DNA of 64,000 nucleotides from LMDS01 sp039930465 (GCA_039930465.1 JBDTTU010000010.1:1-64000); one strand, 5' to 3'; positions 24,297 through 33,259 are shown, counted from the stretch's first letter. Notes: generated by a model not told the origin, from the sequence alone. Numbers and translations: made by a program.

Positions 24297-24828
24297 AACC
24301 GGCGCGCCGCTGCCCGCCTGGGTGGCGGCAGTGCATGCCGTCTCGCGCGTGTTCGGGGTGGCTTCTGCAGGCCTGATCCTGCTCTCGGTCGGCATCGTCT
24401 GCCAGATGGTCTTCGTGCGTGCCGTGCTGGGGCAGTCGTCGATCTGGCAGACCGAGTTCGTGACCTTCGGGCTCGTCGCGGCGACCTTTCTCGGTGCGCC
24501 CTACATCCTGCTGACGCGCGGCCATGTCGCCGTCGACGTGTTGCCTTTGATGGTGTCGATGCCGATGCGCAAGCGTCTGCACTTCGTCGGCAGTGTGATC
24601 GCACTCGGCTTCTGCCTGTTGTTCCTGTACGGCGCGCTGCCGTGGTGGTACGAGACCTGGCACAACAACCAGACCACCTCGTCGATCTGGCGCGCGCGGC
24701 TCTGGATTCCCTACCTGTCGGTGCCCGTCGGGCTGGCGCTGCTGAGCCTGCAATTCATCACCGAGATCTGGCTCGTCGCGACCGGGCGCGAGCTGGCGTT
24801 CGGTCTCACGGCCGAGGACAGGCTATGA
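24286..24828 (+). CDS. matQ: TRAP transporter small permease (DctQ-type)
   Basis: A protein of 180 residues with four hydrophobic helices (around 20-45, 58-78, 98-118, 140-162), typical for the DctQ subunit, including SIWQTEFVTFGLVAATFLGAP and the RGHVAVDVLP loop. It bridges binding protein and large permease. Start taken at GTG 24286, with an AAGG ribosome site about 8 bases upstream. It ends in an ATGA overlap with the large permease gene. Confidence 0.88.
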   Translation: MSSRTGAPLPAWVAAVHAVSRVFGVASAGLILLSVGIVCQMVFVRAVLGQSSIWQTEFVTFGLVAATFLGAPYILLTRGHVAVDVLPLMVSMPMRKRLHFVGSVIALGFCLLFLYGALPWWYETWHNNQTTSSIWRARLWIPYLSVPVGLALLSLQFITEIWLVATGRELAFGLTAEDRL

Positions 24829-26132
24829 CCCCGTTGACGATCGGTTTGCTGATCTTCGCCACGACCATCCTCGTGCTGGCGACCGGGCTGCCCATCGCCT
24901 TCGGCATGGGCGCGGTCGCGTTGTTGTTCATGATCGTCTTCGACGGCTGGAACAGCGTCAACTTCCTGCCCGAGACGGTCTTCGCCGGCCTCACCGATTT
25001 CACGCTCGTCTCCCTGCCGATGTTCATCATCATGGGCGCGGCGGTGGCCAGCTCGCGTGCCGGCAGCGACCTGTACGAAGCGCTCTCGCGCTGGCTGCAC
25101 CGCGTGCCGGGCTCGCTCGTGATCTCCAACATCGGTGCCTGCGCGCTGTTCTCGGCGCTCACGGGTTCGTCGCCCGCCACCTGCGCGGCGATCGGCAAGA
25201 TGGGCATCCCCGAAATGCGCAAGCGTGGTTACGACGCCGATCTCGCCACCGGCGCCATCGCGGCCGGTGGCACGCTCGGTATCCTGATCCCGCCCAGCAT
25301 CACGATGATCCTGTACGGCATCGCGTCCGAGACCTCGATCGGCCGCCTGTTCCTTGCCGGCATCATCCCGGGCCTGATGCTGACCGGCCTGTTCATGGCC
25401 TGGGCGCTGTTTCTGAGCTGGAAGCGCGGCACCCGGCTGATTGACGCCGACCGCATCTACTCGCTGAAAGAGAAGTTCGAGCTGCTGCCCAAGCTGCTGC
25501 CCTTCATGGCGGTGATCGTCGGGGTGGTCTATGCGCTCTACGGTGGCATCGCCACGCCGTCGGAGGCCGCCGGCGTCGGCGCTGCGCTGTGCCTCGTGAT
25601 GGTGGTGGTCATCTACCGCGTCTGGCAGCCGATGGCGTTGTGGGCCATCCTGCGCGACGGGCTGCGCGAGTCGGGCATGTTGATGATGATCATCGGCACG
25701 TCGATCCTGTTCGGCTACATGATGTCGTCGTTGCAGGTGACGCAGTCGGTGGCCACCGCCATTGGCGAGATGCACGCCAACCGCTGGCTCGTGCTGGCCG
25801 CCATCAACCTGATGCTGCTGGTGGCGGGTTGCTTCCTGCCACCCGCGGCCATCATCCTGATGACCACGCCGATCCTGATTCCGGTCATCACCGCGGCCGG
25901 GTTCGACCCGATCTGGTTCGGCGTTGTGCTCACCATCAACATGGAACTCGGTCTGATCACCCCGCCGGTGGGGCTGAACCTCTTTGTCATCAACGGCATC
26001 ACGCCCGACGTGAAACTGCCCACGATCCTGAAGGGCGCGTTCCCGTTCATGCTGTGCATGGTGCTGGCGATCGTGATCCTGTGCGTCTTCCCGCAGCTCG
26101 CGACCTGGTTGCCGAGCGCGATGATGAAGTGA
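24825..26132 (+). CDS. matM: TRAP transporter large permease (DctM-type)
   Basis: A protein of 435 residues, about 12 membrane helices. DctM motifs are clear: LVSLPMFIIMGAAVASS, GSSPATCAAIGKMGIPEM, AAGGTLGILIPPS, YGIASETSIGRLF, and the matching second-half motif FLPPAAIILMTTPILIP with MELGLITPPVGLNLFV. It performs Na+- or H+-driven uptake of the acid delivered by MatP. ATG 24825 overlaps the matQ stop; the upstream open frame is antisense or shadow sequence within matQ. Confidence 0.93.
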   Translation: MTPLTIGLLIFATTILVLATGLPIAFGMGAVALLFMIVFDGWNSVNFLPETVFAGLTDFTLVSLPMFIIMGAAVASSRAGSDLYEALSRWLHRVPGSLVISNIGACALFSALTGSSPATCAAIGKMGIPEMRKRGYDADLATGAIAAGGTLGILIPPSITMILYGIASETSIGRLFLAGIIPGLMLTGLFMAWALFLSWKRGTRLIDADRIYSLKEKFELLPKLLPFMAVIVGVVYALYGGIATPSEAAGVGAALCLVMVVVIYRVWQPMALWAILRDGLRESGMLMMIIGTSILFGYMMSSLQVTQSVATAIGEMHANRWLVLAAINLMLLVAGCFLPPAAIILMTTPILIPVITAAGFDPIWFGVVLTINMELGLITPPVGLNLFVINGITPDVKLPTILKGAFPFMLCMVLAIVILCVFPQLATWLPSAMMK

Positions 26133-26137
26133 AAACG

Positions 26138-26929
26138 ATGGCCGGCTCGATCGACTTCAACGACAGCGACACCCACGGGGTGGCGGTGGTCACGCTCAGC
26201 AACCCGGGCAAGCTCAACGCGATCGACATCTCGATGTGGCGCGAGCTGCGCCGGCTTTTCGACGACTTGCAGGCGCGGCCGGCGCACGCGGCGCCGCGCG
26301 CGGTGATCGTCGCCGGCGCTGGTGGCCACTTCGCGTCGGGCGGCGACATCCACGAGTTCGCGAGCTTTCGATTCGACGAAATCAGGTTGCATGATTTTCA
26401 CGAGCACACCGTGGCGCCGGCGCTGCACGCAATGCTCGCCTGCGACATTCCGCTGGTTGCGCAGATCGACGGCGCCTGCATCGGCGGCGGGCTCGAGATC
26501 GCGGCCTGCTGCGACATCCGCCTCTGCGGCGAGAGCAGCCGCTTCGGTGCGCCGATCGCCAAGCTCGGCTTTCCTATGGCCCCTGGCGAACTCGCTTTGC
26601 TCTACGGCGTGACGAGTGCTGCGCTGCTGCGCGAGATGTTGCTCGAAGCGCGCCTGCTCGATGCGGCTGCGGCGCTGCAGCACGGGCTCGTGCACACCGT
26701 GGTGCCCGACGATGCCGTCGCCGCGCAGGCGGCCCGCCGCGCTGCGCACATCGCGGCGCTGTCGCCGCAGGCCGCCCGCATCAACAAACAGACGCTGCGC
26801 CAGCTTGCCGCCGGCGGGCCGAGCGAACTCGAGCGGCGTGCCCATTTCGCCTATGCCGACAGCCCCCAACACCGCGAAGGCGTGACAGCCTTCATCGAGA
26901 AGAGGCCGGCGCGCTTTCAGCGCGGATGA
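26138..26929 (+). CDS. Crotonase-superfamily protein of the malonate operon
   Basis: A protein of 263 residues (GTG 26129, overlapping the matM stop, is an alternative start). The crotonase fold is evident: LSNPGKLNAID, the oxyanion strand AGGHFASGGDIHEF and IDGACIGGGLEIAACCDIRL. The Glu of GGGLEIA (Glu144 position of enoyl-CoA hydratase) is kept, but the second catalytic Glu (usually PE in FGxPE) is replaced: the sequence reads FGAPIAKLGF. A standard hydratase reaction is therefore doubtful; isomerase, decarboxylase or CoA-hydrolase activity is possible. Position between transporter and MatB suggests a role in handling malonyl-CoA or a substituted analogue. Confidence 0.83.
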   Translation: MAGSIDFNDSDTHGVAVVTLSNPGKLNAIDISMWRELRRLFDDLQARPAHAAPRAVIVAGAGGHFASGGDIHEFASFRFDEIRLHDFHEHTVAPALHAMLACDIPLVAQIDGACIGGGLEIAACCDIRLCGESSRFGAPIAKLGFPMAPGELALLYGVTSAALLREMLLEARLLDAAAALQHGLVHTVVPDDAVAAQAARRAAHIAALSPQAARINKQTLRQLAAGGPSELERRAHFAYADSPQHREGVTAFIEKRPARFQRG

Positions 26930-26949
26930 ACGGCCGACCCGGAGACTTG

Positions 26950-28482
26950 ATGAACCACAATCTGTTTGCTGCGTTGCGCACGGCGTTCCCCGCCGATCTT
27001 GACACCACCGCCATCGAAACCGCCGACGGGCCGCTGCTGCGCTACAGCTGGCGCGATCTCGACCGCGCGACCGCCCGCATCGCCAACCTGCTCGATTCGC
27101 TCGGCCTGCCGGCCGGCGCGCGTGTGGCGGTGCAGACCGAAAAGTCGGTCGAAGGGCTGATGTTGTACCTGGCCGTGCTGCGCGCAGGTTATGTTTACCT
27201 GCCGCTCAACACCGCCTACCAGGGCAGCGAGATCGAATACTTCATCGGCAACGCCGAGCCGAGCGTGGTGGTGTGCTCGGGCAAGAACTTCGGCTGGGTC
27301 AGCAAGATCGCCTTCAAGGCCGGCACCGAACACGTCTTCACGCTCAACGAAGACCGCAGCGGCAGCCTGCTCGACCGCGCTGCGCCACGCAGCGACGAGC
27401 ACACTCCGGCCCACAAGGAAGCCGACGATCTGTCGGCAATTCTCTACACCAGCGGCACCACCGGGCGCAGCAAAGGCGCGATGCTGAGCCACGGCAACAT
27501 GCGCTCGAACGCGCTGACGCTGAAAGACTACTGGGGTTGGAAGGCGGGCGACGTGCTGATCCACGCACTGCCCATCTTCCACGTGCACGGCCTGTTCGTG
27601 GCGTCGCACGGCGCCTTGATCAACGGCAGCAAGATGATCTGGTTCAGCAAGTTCGACCCGAAAGCCGTGCTCGCGCGCTTGCCCGAATCCACCGTGTTCA
27701 TGGGCGTGCCCACGCTCTATGTGCGGCTGCTCGGCGAAGCGGGCCTCACGAAAGAGGTGTGCCGGAACATGCGCCTCTTCGTCGCCGGCTCGGCGCCGCT
27801 GCTGATGGAAACCTTCAACGACTTCCGCGAGCGCACCGGCCACACGATTCTCGAACGCTATGGGATGAGCGAAACCGCGATGCTCACGTCCAACCCGTAC
27901 CACGCGCAGCTTGGCGAACGCCGCGGTGGCACGGTCGGCTTCCCGCTGCCCGGGGTCGGCCTGCGCGTGCAGGGCGAAAACGGCAAGGCCTGTGCGGTCG
28001 ACGAGATCGGCGACATCCAGGTGAAAGGCCCGAACGTGTTCCACGGTTACTGGCGCATGCCCGAGAAAACGAAAGAAGAGTTCACCGCCGACGGCTGGTT
28101 CAAGACCGGCGACGTGGGCAAGATCGACGCGCGCGCTTATGTGCACATCGTCGGCCGCAGCAAAGACCTGATCATCAGCGGCGGCTACAACGTCTACCCG
28201 GCCGAGATCGAGGGATACCTGAACGACATGCCGGGTGTGGCCGAAAGCGCGGTGATCGGCGTGCCGCACGCCGACTTCGGCGAAGCCGTGGTCGCGGTCG
28301 TGGTGGCGCGCCCGGGCACCCCGCCCGACGCAGCGGCCTTGATCGGCGAGCTGAAGTCGAAGATCGCCAACTTCAAGGTGCCCAAGCAGGTGTTCGTGGT
28401 GAACGAACTGCCGCGCAACACGATGGGCAAGGTGCAGAAGAACCTGCTGCGCGAGCAGCACAAGGGCTTGTTTGCACGCTGA
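26950..28482 (+). CDS. matB: Malonyl-CoA synthetase
   Basis: A protein of 510 residues, matching MatB length. Adenylating-enzyme motifs: ILYTSGTTGRSKGAMLSH (P-loop), the His-rich HALPIFHVHGLFVA, the ligand segment ILERYGMSETAMLTSNPY, GWFKTGDVG hinge and the catalytic C-terminal Lys in NELPRNTMGKVQKNLLRE. It activates malonate with ATP and CoA to malonyl-CoA, the substrate of MatA. ATG 26950 follows GGAGA by 4-5 bases; the first ATG-like start 24 bases earlier lacks a site. It is the last enzyme gene of the operon, and the following small gene overlaps its end. Confidence 0.95.
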   Translation: MNHNLFAALRTAFPADLDTTAIETADGPLLRYSWRDLDRATARIANLLDSLGLPAGARVAVQTEKSVEGLMLYLAVLRAGYVYLPLNTAYQGSEIEYFIGNAEPSVVVCSGKNFGWVSKIAFKAGTEHVFTLNEDRSGSLLDRAAPRSDEHTPAHKEADDLSAILYTSGTTGRSKGAMLSHGNMRSNALTLKDYWGWKAGDVLIHALPIFHVHGLFVASHGALINGSKMIWFSKFDPKAVLARLPESTVFMGVPTLYVRLLGEAGLTKEVCRNMRLFVAGSAPLLMETFNDFRERTGHTILERYGMSETAMLTSNPYHAQLGERRGGTVGFPLPGVGLRVQGENGKACAVDEIGDIQVKGPNVFHGYWRMPEKTKEEFTADGWFKTGDVGKIDARAYVHIVGRSKDLIISGGYNVYPAEIEGYLNDMPGVAESAVIGVPHADFGEAVVAVVVARPGTPPDAAALIGELKSKIANFKVPKQVFVVNELPRNTMGKVQKNLLREQHKGLFAR

Positions 28483-28678
28483 GGCAAGCACTCAAATCAA
28501 CAGCGCTTGCCCGCGCTGTGGCGGTGCTTTTCATTGCGGGGTGAATGACAGCGTGCCTTGTGCCTGTGGTGGGGTGAAGCTGAATGAGGCGACCTTGCAG
28601 GGGCTGCGGGAGCGGTTCAGGAGTTGCCTTTGCTTGAACTGTCTGAGGCGCCTTCAGACGGATGAAGCGGCGGGCTGA
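28472..28678 (+). CDS. Small cysteine-rich CWC-family protein
   Basis: A protein of 68 residues starting at TTG 28472 inside the end of matB. Seen: CPRCGGAFHCGVNDSVPCAC, then a late CLCLNCLRRL; eight or nine Cys arranged as CxxC pairs imply zinc or iron-sulfur binding. The pattern matches the small cysteine-rich CWC family common in beta/gammaproteobacteria, of unknown function. Translation is probably coupled to matB, but the start codon is weak and uncertain. Confidence 0.7.
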   Translation: MHAEASTQINSACPRCGGAFHCGVNDSVPCACGGVKLNEATLQGLRERFRSCLCLNCLRRLQTDEAAG

Positions 28679-28741
28679 GCCCCGTTGCCGACGGCCGAAG
28701 TGCCTCGACAACATGGACGGGCTTCACACCGGAAAACAAGG

Positions 28742-28871
28742 TGCCAGCTGCGCTCGCTGCGAGCACCGGGTTCGCCACGCCCGATCCGTGCGTCCCTGTC
28801 GCAAAGGCGCCAGCCAACGAGAGGTGAGGAAGCGATGCCAGATTCGAGAAGCTGAAACCGCTCTCGTGGAG
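28742..28871 (-). pseudogene. Remnant of an alditol/xylitol oxidase-like FAD enzyme
   Basis: The minus strand encodes FSNLASLPHLSLAGAFATG followed by THGSGVANPVLAASAAG. This corresponds to the FAD-binding segment of alditol oxidase (AldO)-type VAO flavoproteins, which read roughly [24 protein letters not shown] in actinobacterial AldO. Only about 43 residues of a roughly 420-residue protein remain; nothing recognisable flanks it. It is read as a decayed gene fragment beside the xylose genes. A short frame around it (28617-28904) is open but has no other conserved part. Confidence 0.65.
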
Positions 28872-28890
28872 AAATAGAAGAACCGGTACG

Positions 28891-29775
28891 TCATGGCACG
28901 TCAAGCAGATTCAGAAACGCCCGTGCCGCGCCGTTGACCGGATCGGCGCCTTCGCAACGAAGGTGTGCGACGACGAGTTCCCAGCAAATCTCGGGCTCGA
29001 TCAAACCCGCGATTGCGATCCTCGAGCCGCGCATCTCGGCAATCGGTCTGGGCAGAAGACCGATGCCGAGCCCCTGGCCAATCAAGTCGATGAGCGTCTC
29101 GATGTCGGTGACGTCGAACGCAGTGCGCCTCTGAATACCCGCCTGCGCGAATGCACGATCGATGAGTGGCCGTGTGCCCCAGCCGATCTCGAAGTCCACG
29201 AAGGGGTAGATGAGGAGCTCATGCAGTGGAACACCCTCGCGCCTCGCAATGGGATGGTCGGGCGTGGTGGCGACCACCATGTCTTCGCAGGCGATGACCG
29301 CGGTGACGATGTCATCGGGTGGATCGAGCAGGGGCAGGAACGCGAGATCCAGCCGCCCGTTCTGCAATTGCTCCAGCAAGCTGGCCGTGTCACCTTGGCG
29401 CAGACGAACTTCAATGCCTGGATTGAGCGCGTGAAAGCGCGCGATGAGCGACGGCAGATCGAGAAACGCCGGCAGGCTGTGCACCGTACCCAGGGACAAC
29501 GATCCGGCCCGCAGTCCCTCGATGTCGGCGATCGTCTCACGGCCGACATCGATGACGCGCAGCGTCTCGCGCGCGGTGGCAAGAAACGCCCGGCCGGCCG
29601 GCGTCAGCCGCACCTGTCTCGCGCCGCGGATAAAGAGCTTGGCCCGCAACTCCTCTTCAAGTGCGCGAATCGACGTGGACAACGCAGACTGGACGATGTG
29701 AACACGCTGCGCCGCCCGAGTGAAGCTCTGCTCCTCGGCGACCGCAAGGAAGTGCTGGAGATGGCGCAGTTCCAT
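28891..29775 (-). CDS. LysR-family transcriptional regulator
   Basis: A protein of 294 residues. The N-terminal winged helix-turn-helix is canonical (MELRHLQHFLAVAEEQSFTRAAQ; QSALSTSIRALEEEL; LFIRGARQVRLTPAG). The C-terminal effector domain follows the LTTR pattern (GTVHSLPAFLDLPSLIARF, DLAFLPLL, LIGQGLGIGLLP). It is divergent from the short-chain dehydrogenase gene with 158 bases between, containing a T-N11-A type palindrome, so it probably controls that gene and itself. The effector is unknown. Confidence 0.93.
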   Translation of the reverse strand: MELRHLQHFLAVAEEQSFTRAAQRVHIVQSALSTSIRALEEELRAKLFIRGARQVRLTPAGRAFLATARETLRVIDVGRETIADIEGLRAGSLSLGTVHSLPAFLDLPSLIARFHALNPGIEVRLRQGDTASLLEQLQNGRLDLAFLPLLDPPDDIVTAVIACEDMVVATTPDHPIARREGVPLHELLIYPFVDFEIGWGTRPLIDRAFAQAGIQRRTAFDVTDIETLIDLIGQGLGIGLLPRPIAEMRGSRIAIAGLIEPEICWELVVAHLRCEGADPVNGAARAFLNLLDVP

Positions 29776-29805
29776 AAGCCACTGAGTCCTCTATCTACGG
29801 ATTAG

Positions 29806-29822
29806 ATGCATTCGATCTGCAT
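29806..29822. promoter_or_regulatory. LysR-type inverted repeat
   Basis: ATGCATTCGATCTGCAT has 5-base perfect arms (ATGCA/TGCAT) around 7 bases, a T-N11-A-style LTTR box, 31 bases upstream of the LysR start and about 110 upstream of the dehydrogenase start. Confidence 0.5.
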
Positions 29823-29933
29823 TGGCCATTGGACGCGCTGGCGACCACGGACGACGATATGGATCGCAGAACGCAAAGTGCCGTGGAGCATGAGCGCTCA
29901 ACACGATCAACGCAAGAGACATTGGAGAAAATT

Positions 29934-30668
29934 ATGGCGGGAAGGCTTGCGGGCAAAGTTGCCATCATCACCGGAGCCAGCGCCGGCATTGGGCAGGCGA
30001 GCGCACGAGCGTTGGCGCGCGAAGGCGCTCGCCTCGTGCTGTCGGCTCGGCGTGGCGAACGCATTGATGCCCTGATTCAGGAGGTGCGATCGCTGGGCGG
30101 TGAAGGCCTCGCCATCGTCGGCGACGCCCGAGACGAGGCGACATCGATCCGCGCCGTCGAGGCGGCCATGTCTGAGTTCGGTTGCATCGACATGCTCATC
30201 AACAACGTCGGCATGGGCAACTACAAGAAGCTGATCGATACGAGCCTCGACGACTATGCGGAGATGATGGACGTGAACATGCGGTCCACCTTCCTCTTTT
30301 CGCGGCATGTGGTGCCGGTGATGATCAAGCAGGGCGAGGGCCTCGTCCTCATCATCTCGTCGATGGCTGGCGTGTACGGCTTCCCTGGAGAAGCCGTCTA
30401 CTGCGCCACCAAGTTCGCGCAGGTCGGTTTCGCCGAGGGGCTGGACAAGGAGTTGCGGCCTTATGGGATCAAGGTGGGCACGATCTGCCCAGGCGGCGTG
30501 AAGACCGAATTCGCGCTGGGCAAGGGTCGCACGGAGGCGAGCGTCAAGCAGTCCGAAATGCTGGAGGCCGAAGACGTCGCTGCGGCCGTTCTCTTTGCGT
30601 GTTCACAGCCAGCAGGTTCTCGTGTCATTCAGGTGCGGATGCGCACGATGGCAGAGGCGCTTTCATAA
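29934..30668 (+). CDS. Short-chain dehydrogenase/reductase
   Basis: A protein of 244 residues. NAD(P) motif TGASAGIGQASA (about 14-25), LSARR after strand 2, structural NNVG (variant of NNAG), catalytic Ser in LIISSMAGVYG, and the YCATK motif (Tyr/Lys pair) are present. ATG 29934 follows GGAGAAAATT. Classical SDRs oxidise or reduce alcohols, sugars or ketones. With the sugar ABC importer and xylBA following in the same direction it may act on a pentose or pentitol, but no specificity residue proves this. The Arg after strand 2 (LSARRGE) slightly favours NADP(H). Confidence 0.88.
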   Translation: MAGRLAGKVAIITGASAGIGQASARALAREGARLVLSARRGERIDALIQEVRSLGGEGLAIVGDARDEATSIRAVEAAMSEFGCIDMLINNVGMGNYKKLIDTSLDDYAEMMDVNMRSTFLFSRHVVPVMIKQGEGLVLIISSMAGVYGFPGEAVYCATKFAQVGFAEGLDKELRPYGIKVGTICPGGVKTEFALGKGRTEASVKQSEMLEAEDVAAAVLFACSQPAGSRVIQVRMRTMAEALS

Positions 30669-30776
30669 CCCCGGCACTTCCAAATCGGTCCGTATCCAGG
30701 GGCTCGCGGCGAGGGCCGTCGGTTGGACGTCGGGTCCAGACCGCGAGCCGGGTCATTTCAACAAGAGGAGACATCG

Positions 30777-31730
30777 ATGAGAAAGCTGAAAGTATGGGCG
30801 CTCGCGGGCGCCGTCGTTGCGCTGATGGTGGGCGGCATGGCCGCAGCGCAGAACAAGCCCAAACTTGCCTTCGTGGTGAATGGCCCGTCCGACTTCTGGA
30901 AGCTTGCGGAAGCCGGTGTGCGCAAGGCGCAGAGGGAGCTTCCGAACTACGAGCTTCTGTTCAAGTATCCCGAGCGCGGCGATGCGGCCATCCAGCAACG
31001 TCTCCTCGAAGATTTGATGGCGGCAGGCGTGGCGGCGGTTGCAGTGTCGGTGCTTGATCCGAAGACGCAGATCGACATGCTCAACAAGATCGGGTCGAGC
31101 GTGCCCTTGCTCACCTTCGACAGCGATGCGCCAAACTCCAAACGGCTCGCGTACATCGGCTCATCGAACACCGACCTCGGCCGCAACGCCGGCGAGATCG
31201 CCGCCAAGGCGATGCCCAAGGGCGGCAAGTGCATGGGCTTCGTCGGCAACACGGGTTCCGACAACGCGCGCGAACGCATCGAAGGCTTCAAGCAGGTGGC
31301 AAGCAAGCACAACATTCAGATGGTCGACGTGCGGACCGACGACCATGATCAGGCCCGCGCCCGCGCCAACGTGGATGACGTTCTCGTCGCACGCCCGGAA
31401 ATCAACTGCATGGTCGGCTTCTACTCGTACAACCCGCCGCGCATCTACGAGGCGCTGCGGGACTCTGGCAAGCTCGGCAAGATCACGGTCATCGCCTTCG
31501 ATGAAGACCCGATCACTCTGGGCGCCATCAAGGAAGGCGCGTTCGCCGGCACGGTGGTTCAACAGCCCTACGAATGGGGCTACCAGGGCATGAAACTCCT
31601 GGCCGAGTTTCAGAAGGGTAACCGGGCCAAGGTTCCGAAAGACGGTTTGATCATCATTCCCGGCATCGTCGTGGACAAGCGCAACGTCGACCAGTTCAAG
31701 GCCGATCTCCAGGCCAAGCTGAAGTCTTGA
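30777..31730 (+). CDS. Sugar ABC transporter periplasmic binding protein (RbsB-like)
   Basis: A protein of 317 residues; ATG 30777 follows AGGAG. Signal peptide ends GGMAAA-Q. The mature part is a ribose/xylose-type binding fold: LAFVVNGPSDFWKLAEAGVRK, VAAVAVSVLDPKTQIDMLNK, LLTFDSDAPNSKRLAYIGSS, GKCMGFVGNTGSDNARERI, KITVIAFDEDPITLGAIKEG. Trp and Arg/Asp positions expected in the sugar pocket are present. Followed directly by its ATPase and permease and by xylBA, so xylose or another pentose is the likely ligand. Confidence 0.9.
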   Translation: MRKLKVWALAGAVVALMVGGMAAAQNKPKLAFVVNGPSDFWKLAEAGVRKAQRELPNYELLFKYPERGDAAIQQRLLEDLMAAGVAAVAVSVLDPKTQIDMLNKIGSSVPLLTFDSDAPNSKRLAYIGSSNTDLGRNAGEIAAKAMPKGGKCMGFVGNTGSDNARERIEGFKQVASKHNIQMVDVRTDDHDQARARANVDDVLVARPEINCMVGFYSYNPPRIYEALRDSGKLGKITVIAFDEDPITLGAIKEGAFAGTVVQQPYEWGYQGMKLLAEFQKGNRAKVPKDGLIIIPGIVVDKRNVDQFKADLQAKLKS

Positions 31731-33259
31731 TGCGCAGCGAGGGGTCGCCGTTTCTCAAGCTCACCGGGATCGGCAAGACCTATCCCGGCGTGGTGGCTCT
31801 GTCCGGCTTCTCCATGGAGGTCGAGGCCGCCGAGGTGATCGGCCTCGTTGGCGAGAACGGCGCGGGCAAATCGACGCTGATGAAGATCCTGGGAGGCGTC
31901 ACCTCACCCGACTGCGGCAGCATCGAGATCGATGGGGTCGCCCGGGGATCGTTGACGGTGTCCGATTCGATGCGTGCCGGCATTGCCTTCGTCCACCAGG
32001 AACTGAACCTGTTCGACAACCTCGACGTGGCGGCCAACATATTCATCGGACGCGAACCGACGAAGTTCGGTGCGTTGCGGCTCGTCGACACCGAGCGGCT
32101 GCATGCCATGGTGCAGCCACACCTGGACCGGCTGGGGGCCAATTTTTCGGCATCCTCTGAGGTGTCGGGCCTTTCGCTGGCTCAACGGCAGATGGTCGAG
32201 ATCGCAAAGGCCCTGAGCTTCAACTCCAGGCTCGTGATCCTCGACGAGCCGACCTCGAGCCTGCCAATATCCGAAACCGACAGGCTGCTCAACGTGATCG
32301 CAGGCCTCAAGGCGCAGGGCATCGCTTTCATCTTCGTTTCGCACCGACTGACCGAAGTGGTCCAGGCCTGTGATCGCGTGATCGTGCTGCGCGACGGTCG
32401 CCTCGCGGGGCACCTCGACCGCGAAGCGATTCACCACGACGCGATGGTCAGGCTGATGGTCGGCCGCGACCTCAAGGTCGCCTACATGGGCCCGGCCGAC
32501 CGACCTGGTGAGGTGGCTTTGTCCGTGCATGCGCTGCGCACGGCCAGCCATCCGCTCGAACCAGTCAGCATTGCCTTTCGCCGCGGGGAGATCCTGGGGC
32601 TCGCCGGCCTGGTCGGCGCCGGCCGGACCGAACTCGCGCGCGCCATCTTCGGTGTCGACCGACTCGCGGGCGGCACCGTGATGCTGGAAGGCAAGCCGGT
32701 GCGGTTCAACGGGGCCGCAGACGCAGTGAAGGCCGGCGTGTTTCTCGTCCCCGAGGACCGCAAGGCCATGGGCCTGCTGCTCGACTTCGCGATCAGCGAG
32801 AACATCACGCTGCCCCATCTGGCCGCGTATTCACGTGCCATGATGGTCTCCAGTGAGCTCGAGCGCGCGCAGGCCGAGAAGAGCCGGGGCGAGCTGGGCA
32901 TCCGGGCGCCGAATGTTCGGGCGCGGGCGGGGTCGCTGTCAGGCGGCAATCAGCAGAAGGTCGTGCTCGCCAAGTGGTTGGCGATGAACCCCCGTTTCAT
33001 CATCTTCGACGAACCCACCCGTGGGATCGATGTCGGCGCCAAGTCAGAGATCTACCGCCTCATGCGTCGCCTCGCGGACAAGGGCGTCGCGGTGCTGATG
33101 ATTTCCTCGGACATGGAAGAAGTGATCGGGGTTTCCGACCGTGTCGCCGTCATGCGCAGCGGGCGGATAACCGGCGTACTCGAACGAGCGCAATGCAGCG
33201 AGGCCAACATCCTGGAGCTGGCGATGGGCGCGGAAGAAGCGGCCGAAGTCACGCACTGA
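31730..33259 (+). CDS. Sugar ABC transporter ATPase (RbsA/XylG-like, two ABC domains)
   Basis: A protein of 509 residues with duplicated ABC domains. Domain 1: Walker A GENGAGKSTLM, signature-like LSLAQRQMVEIAKAL, Walker B VILDEPTSSL. Domain 2: degenerate Walker A GLVGAGRTELARAIFG, signature LSGGNQQKVVLAKWL, Walker B IIFDEPTRGID. Degeneracy of the second P-loop is normal for this family. ATG overlaps the last base of the binding-protein stop (TGATG). It energises sugar uptake with the following permease. Confidence 0.93.
   Translation: MRSEGSPFLKLTGIGKTYPGVVALSGFSMEVEAAEVIGLVGENGAGKSTLMKILGGVTSPDCGSIEIDGVARGSLTVSDSMRAGIAFVHQELNLFDNLDVAANIFIGREPTKFGALRLVDTERLHAMVQPHLDRLGANFSASSEVSGLSLAQRQMVEIAKALSFNSRLVILDEPTSSLPISETDRLLNVIAGLKAQGIAFIFVSHRLTEVVQACDRVIVLRDGRLAGHLDREAIHHDAMVRLMVGRDLKVAYMGPADRPGEVALSVHALRTASHPLEPVSIAFRRGEILGLAGLVGAGRTELARAIFGVDRLAGGTVMLEGKPVRFNGAADAVKAGVFLVPEDRKAMGLLLDFAISENITLPHLAAYSRAMMVSSELERAQAEKSRGELGIRAPNVRARAGSLSGGNQQKVVLAKWLAMNPRFIIFDEPTRGIDVGAKSEIYRLMRRLADKGVAVLMISSDMEEVIGVSDRVAVMRSGRITGVLERAQCSEANILELAMGAEEAAEVTH

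Noticed and set aside
32590..32660. Degenerate second Walker A in the sugar ATPase
   Set aside because: This is the normal condition of RbsA/XylG-type ATPases, not a defect.
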